From NCBI GenBank assembly GCA_030529445.1, contig JAUMWW010000003.1:62001-126000 (forward strand): a stretch of DNA of 64,000 bases. The letters are read 5' to 3'. Below, piece by piece: positions 62,184 to 64,000 of this stretch (position 1 is the stretch's first letter; each line of letters starts with the position of its first letter). Both the position numbers and the translations under genes were made by a program. The notes beneath the pieces are model-generated. The model did not search any database, had not been told where the DNA came from, and worked only from the letters and a program-made list of their open reading frames with translations. The DNA comes from Johnsonella sp. (GTDB taxonomy: Bacteria; Bacillota; Clostridia; Lachnospirales; Lachnospiraceae).

Positions 62184-63755
62184 ATGTCATACACCGCATT
62201 ATATCGGAAATGGCGCCCCCGGACTTTTGATGAGGTAATCGGACAGGAGGCGGTATGCAGGACGCTGAAAAACCAGATAAAATCCGGAAGAATAGGGCAT
62301 GCGTATCTGTTTTGCGGTACCAGAGGAACCGGGAAGACAAGCCTGGCAAAGATACTCGCAAGAGCGGTAAACTGTGAAGCGCAGGAAGAAGGAAATCCCT
62401 GCAATTGCTGTGAAACCTGCAAGTCCGTTCTAAGCGGAAGCCTGATGAATATCATCGAGCTGGATGCCGCTTCAAACAACGGCGTCGAAGATATCCGCAG
62501 CATAAGAGAGCAGGTGATCTATCCTCCGGCACAGGGAAAATATAAGGTCTTTATCATAGACGAGGTTCATATGCTTTCTCCCGGCGCATTCAACGCCTTA
62601 TTAAAGACTTTGGAGGAGCCGCCGGAATATGTGATCTTTATCCTCGCCACGACGGAGGTTCATAAAATACCGGTAACCGTGCTTTCCCGCTGTCAGAGGT
62701 ATGATCTGAGAAGGATAGGAGTGAGGGAAATCGCAAAGCGGCTCGAGCTCTTATGCGAGGCGGAAGGCATTGAGATAGAAGAAAAGGCGCTGGAATATAT
62801 TGCCAAAAGAGCGGACGGGGCGATGAGAGATGCGCTGAGCCTTTTGGATGAGGCGGCCGCATTTCACGAGCATCAAAAAATCGGATATGAGGAGGTTCTT
62901 GAAATACTGGGAACCGCCGATATCGGAGTTTTTGCCGATTTTTTTGCGGCGCTTGCGGCGGCGGATACCACCGCCCTGCTGGAGCTTGTCGATGAGATTT
63001 TCATACAGGGCAGGGAGCCGGGGCAGTTTATTATCGACTTTTTATGGTATATGAGAAATATTTTGATCATCAAGTCCTCGGAGCACGCCGAGGCGCTGAT
63101 CGATTTATCGGAAGAGAATATAAGCCTGCTCAAAAAGGCATCCTCTGCGGTATCCAAAGAGAGCCTGATGCGCTATATCAGAATCTTTGCCGAGCTTTCA
63201 AATCGCCTGCGCTATGCGACGGGCAAGAGGGTGCTGATCGAACTGACCCTGATCAGAATCTGTATGCCGCAGATGGACGCGGACGGCGATGCGCTCAAAG
63301 AGAGGCTTGCGGGGCTGGAAAGAAAACTTGACGAACTCGCAAATGCTGATATAATGAGTATTCAAAAAAAACAAAAAACTTCAATTGAGAAGCAGGAAGA
63401 GAAAAAAACAGAAAAAATAAGATTGCCAAAGGCTGAATTTGATGATTTAATAAGGCTTAGAAAAAGCTGGAAGAATGCCGTGGAAAGTCTGAGCGGTGCC
63501 GGGAAAATCGTGTTCAGGGAAACCTATATAGAACCGCTGAGAGAGGGAGAGGTCGAGGTGATCTTTACCGATGCGGGCAATTTTAAGCTTGCGGACAATA
63601 AAAGCTATGCGCAGGAGTTGAGCAGCTATGTGGATTTGCATTTCAAAAAGGAGATGGTATTTCATTACAGGCTGAAAGAAGAAAGAGAAGAAAGGCAATA
63701 TATTTCCGAAGAGGATTTTTCTGAAATTATAGATATGAATATCGAATACGAATAA
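62184..63755 (+). CDS. dnaX: DNA polymerase III subunit gamma/tau
   Basis: The 523-residue clamp-loader ATPase has Walker A GTRGTGKTS (45-53), the zinc cysteines Cys64, Cys73, Cys76 and Cys79, Walker B IDEVHML and the sensor LSRCQRYDLRR. Domains I-III end near residue 360; a charged linker rich in Lys and Gln and a C-terminal tau-type domain follow. An A8 run at codons 394-396 may cause frameshifting to a short form. The ATG follows GAAAGGAAA. YbaB follows after 15 bases, the usual dnaX-ybaB-recR order. Confidence 0.96.
   Translation: MSYTALYRKWRPRTFDEVIGQEAVCRTLKNQIKSGRIGHAYLFCGTRGTGKTSLAKILARAVNCEAQEEGNPCNCCETCKSVLSGSLMNIIELDAASNNGVEDIRSIREQVIYPPAQGKYKVFIIDEVHMLSPGAFNALLKTLEEPPEYVIFILATTEVHKIPVTVLSRCQRYDLRRIGVREIAKRLELLCEAEGIEIEEKALEYIAKRADGAMRDALSLLDEAAAFHEHQKIGYEEVLEILGTADIGVFADFFAALAAADTTALLELVDEIFIQGREPGQFIIDFLWYMRNILIIKSSEHAEALIDLSEENISLLKKASSAVSKESLMRYIRIFAELSNRLRYATGKRVLIELTLIRICMPQMDADGDALKERLAGLERKLDELANADIMSIQKKQKTSIEKQEEKKTEKIRLPKAEFDDLIRLRKSWKNAVESLSGAGKIVFRETYIEPLREGEVEVIFTDAGNFKLADNKSYAQELSSYVDLHFKKEMVFHYRLKEEREERQYISEEDFSEIIDMNIEYE
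63363..63388 (+). other. Possible frameshift site in dnaX
   Basis: The codons CAA AAA AAA contain the slippery heptamer A AAA AAA (63365-63371) within an A8 run. A -1 shift would read ACA AAA AAC TTC AAT TGA and stop at 63386-63388, giving a protein of 401 residues like the E. coli gamma form. No strong internal Shine-Dalgarno or downstream hairpin was recognised. Confidence 0.45.
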
Positions 63756-63770
63756 AAAAGGAGACGAAAG

Positions 63771-64000
63771 ATGGCAAGGCGCGGAGGTTTTCCCGGGGGA
63801 ATGATGCCGGGAAATATGAATAATTTGATGAAACAGGCACAGAAGCTCCAAAAGCAGATGGAGGAGCAGGCAAAAGAGTTTGAGGGCAAGGAGTTTGCAG
63901 CGGCTTCGGGCGGAGGTGCGGTGGAAATCACCGTATCGGGAAAGGGAGAGATCACGAAGGTAAAGATCGATAAGGATGTTGTGGATCCGGAGGATGTGGA
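63771..64000 (+). CDS. YbaB/EbfC-family nucleoid-associated protein (partial)
   Basis: The gene runs off the end of the window after about 76 codons. The start [18 protein letters not shown] has the Gly/Met-rich N terminus of clostridial YbaB, followed by [32 protein letters not shown] and the beginning of the conserved DPEDVE. GGAGA lies upstream of the ATG. YbaB proteins bind DNA and are commonly encoded between dnaX and recR. The remainder and recR should follow beyond position 64000. Confidence 0.95.
   Translation, partial: MARRGGFPGGMMPGNMNNLMKQAQKLQKQMEEQAKEFEGKEFAAASGGGAVEITVSGKGEITKVKIDKDVVDPEDV

Overview
The window looks like the chromosome of a low-to-moderate-GC, Gram-positive, strictly fermentative Clostridium relative, most likely a Lachnospiraceae member. 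Supporting signs are strong AGGAGG ribosome binding sites, a Bacillus-type large SRP RNA, a monoderm Tad (Flp) pilus locus with DUF5702 and DUF6382-FHA proteins, a DUF454-CydDC-like transporter set, and 6-phosphofructokinase and glucose-6-phosphate isomerase of clostridial type. No insertion sequence, prophage, tRNA or CRISPR array was found. The genus cannot be named from the sequence alone.

1-8085: a DeoR-type regulator is divergent from a sugar-type ABC importer (binding lipoprotein, fused double ATPase, permease). The importer is followed by methylthioribose kinase (mtnK), methylthioribose-1-phosphate isomerase (mtnA) and a FucU/RbsD mutarotase. It reads as an uptake and salvage operon for 5-methylthioribose or 5-deoxyribose. 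A terminator inside the operon, just after the binding-protein gene, probably sets its stoichiometry.

8119-21590: an anaerobic allantoin locus. Allantoinase and an NCS1 permease form one unit. After an inverted esterase gene come allE, allD, a fused FdrA-YlbE (oxamate carbamoyltransferase) gene, carbamate kinase, an LctP-family permease, a 70-residue membrane protein and allC. The set gives allantoin to allantoate, ureidoglycine, ureidoglycolate, oxalurate, then oxamate plus carbamoyl phosphate, then ATP. The LctP-like protein is a good candidate for oxamate export.

21647-27710: two tandem DUF3841 genes, a free-methionine-sulfoxide reductase, a cobalt ECF transporter (cbiQOMN) whose cbiQ and cbiO are broken at homopolymers and by a deletion, and a two-gene SPFH/zinc-ribbon plus TM2 unit on the minus strand.

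27821-36745: the str operon (rpsL, rpsG, fusA, tuf) with clear promoters and tandem terminators, a solitary CRISPR-like repeat, then a DUF454-CydD-CydC operon.

36746-48474: a Tad pilus operon behind a long U-rich leader. It holds a TadZ-like protein, two A24 prepilin peptidases, the CpaF ATPase, TadB and TadC, a Flp1 pilin, three TadE/TadG-like proteins and a DUF6382-FHA protein, followed by a class B sortase with its own promoter.

48580-64000: housekeeping genes: HIT hydrolase, rhomboid protease, murG, mtnN, pgi, three uncharacterised genes, a ROK glucokinase, tadA, a two-component system, the SRP RNA, a phosphofructokinase with mixed ATP/PPi signature residues, dnaX with a possible frameshift site, and the start of a YbaB/EbfC gene.

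All calls rest on reading the sequence and recalled family motifs. No database search was run.
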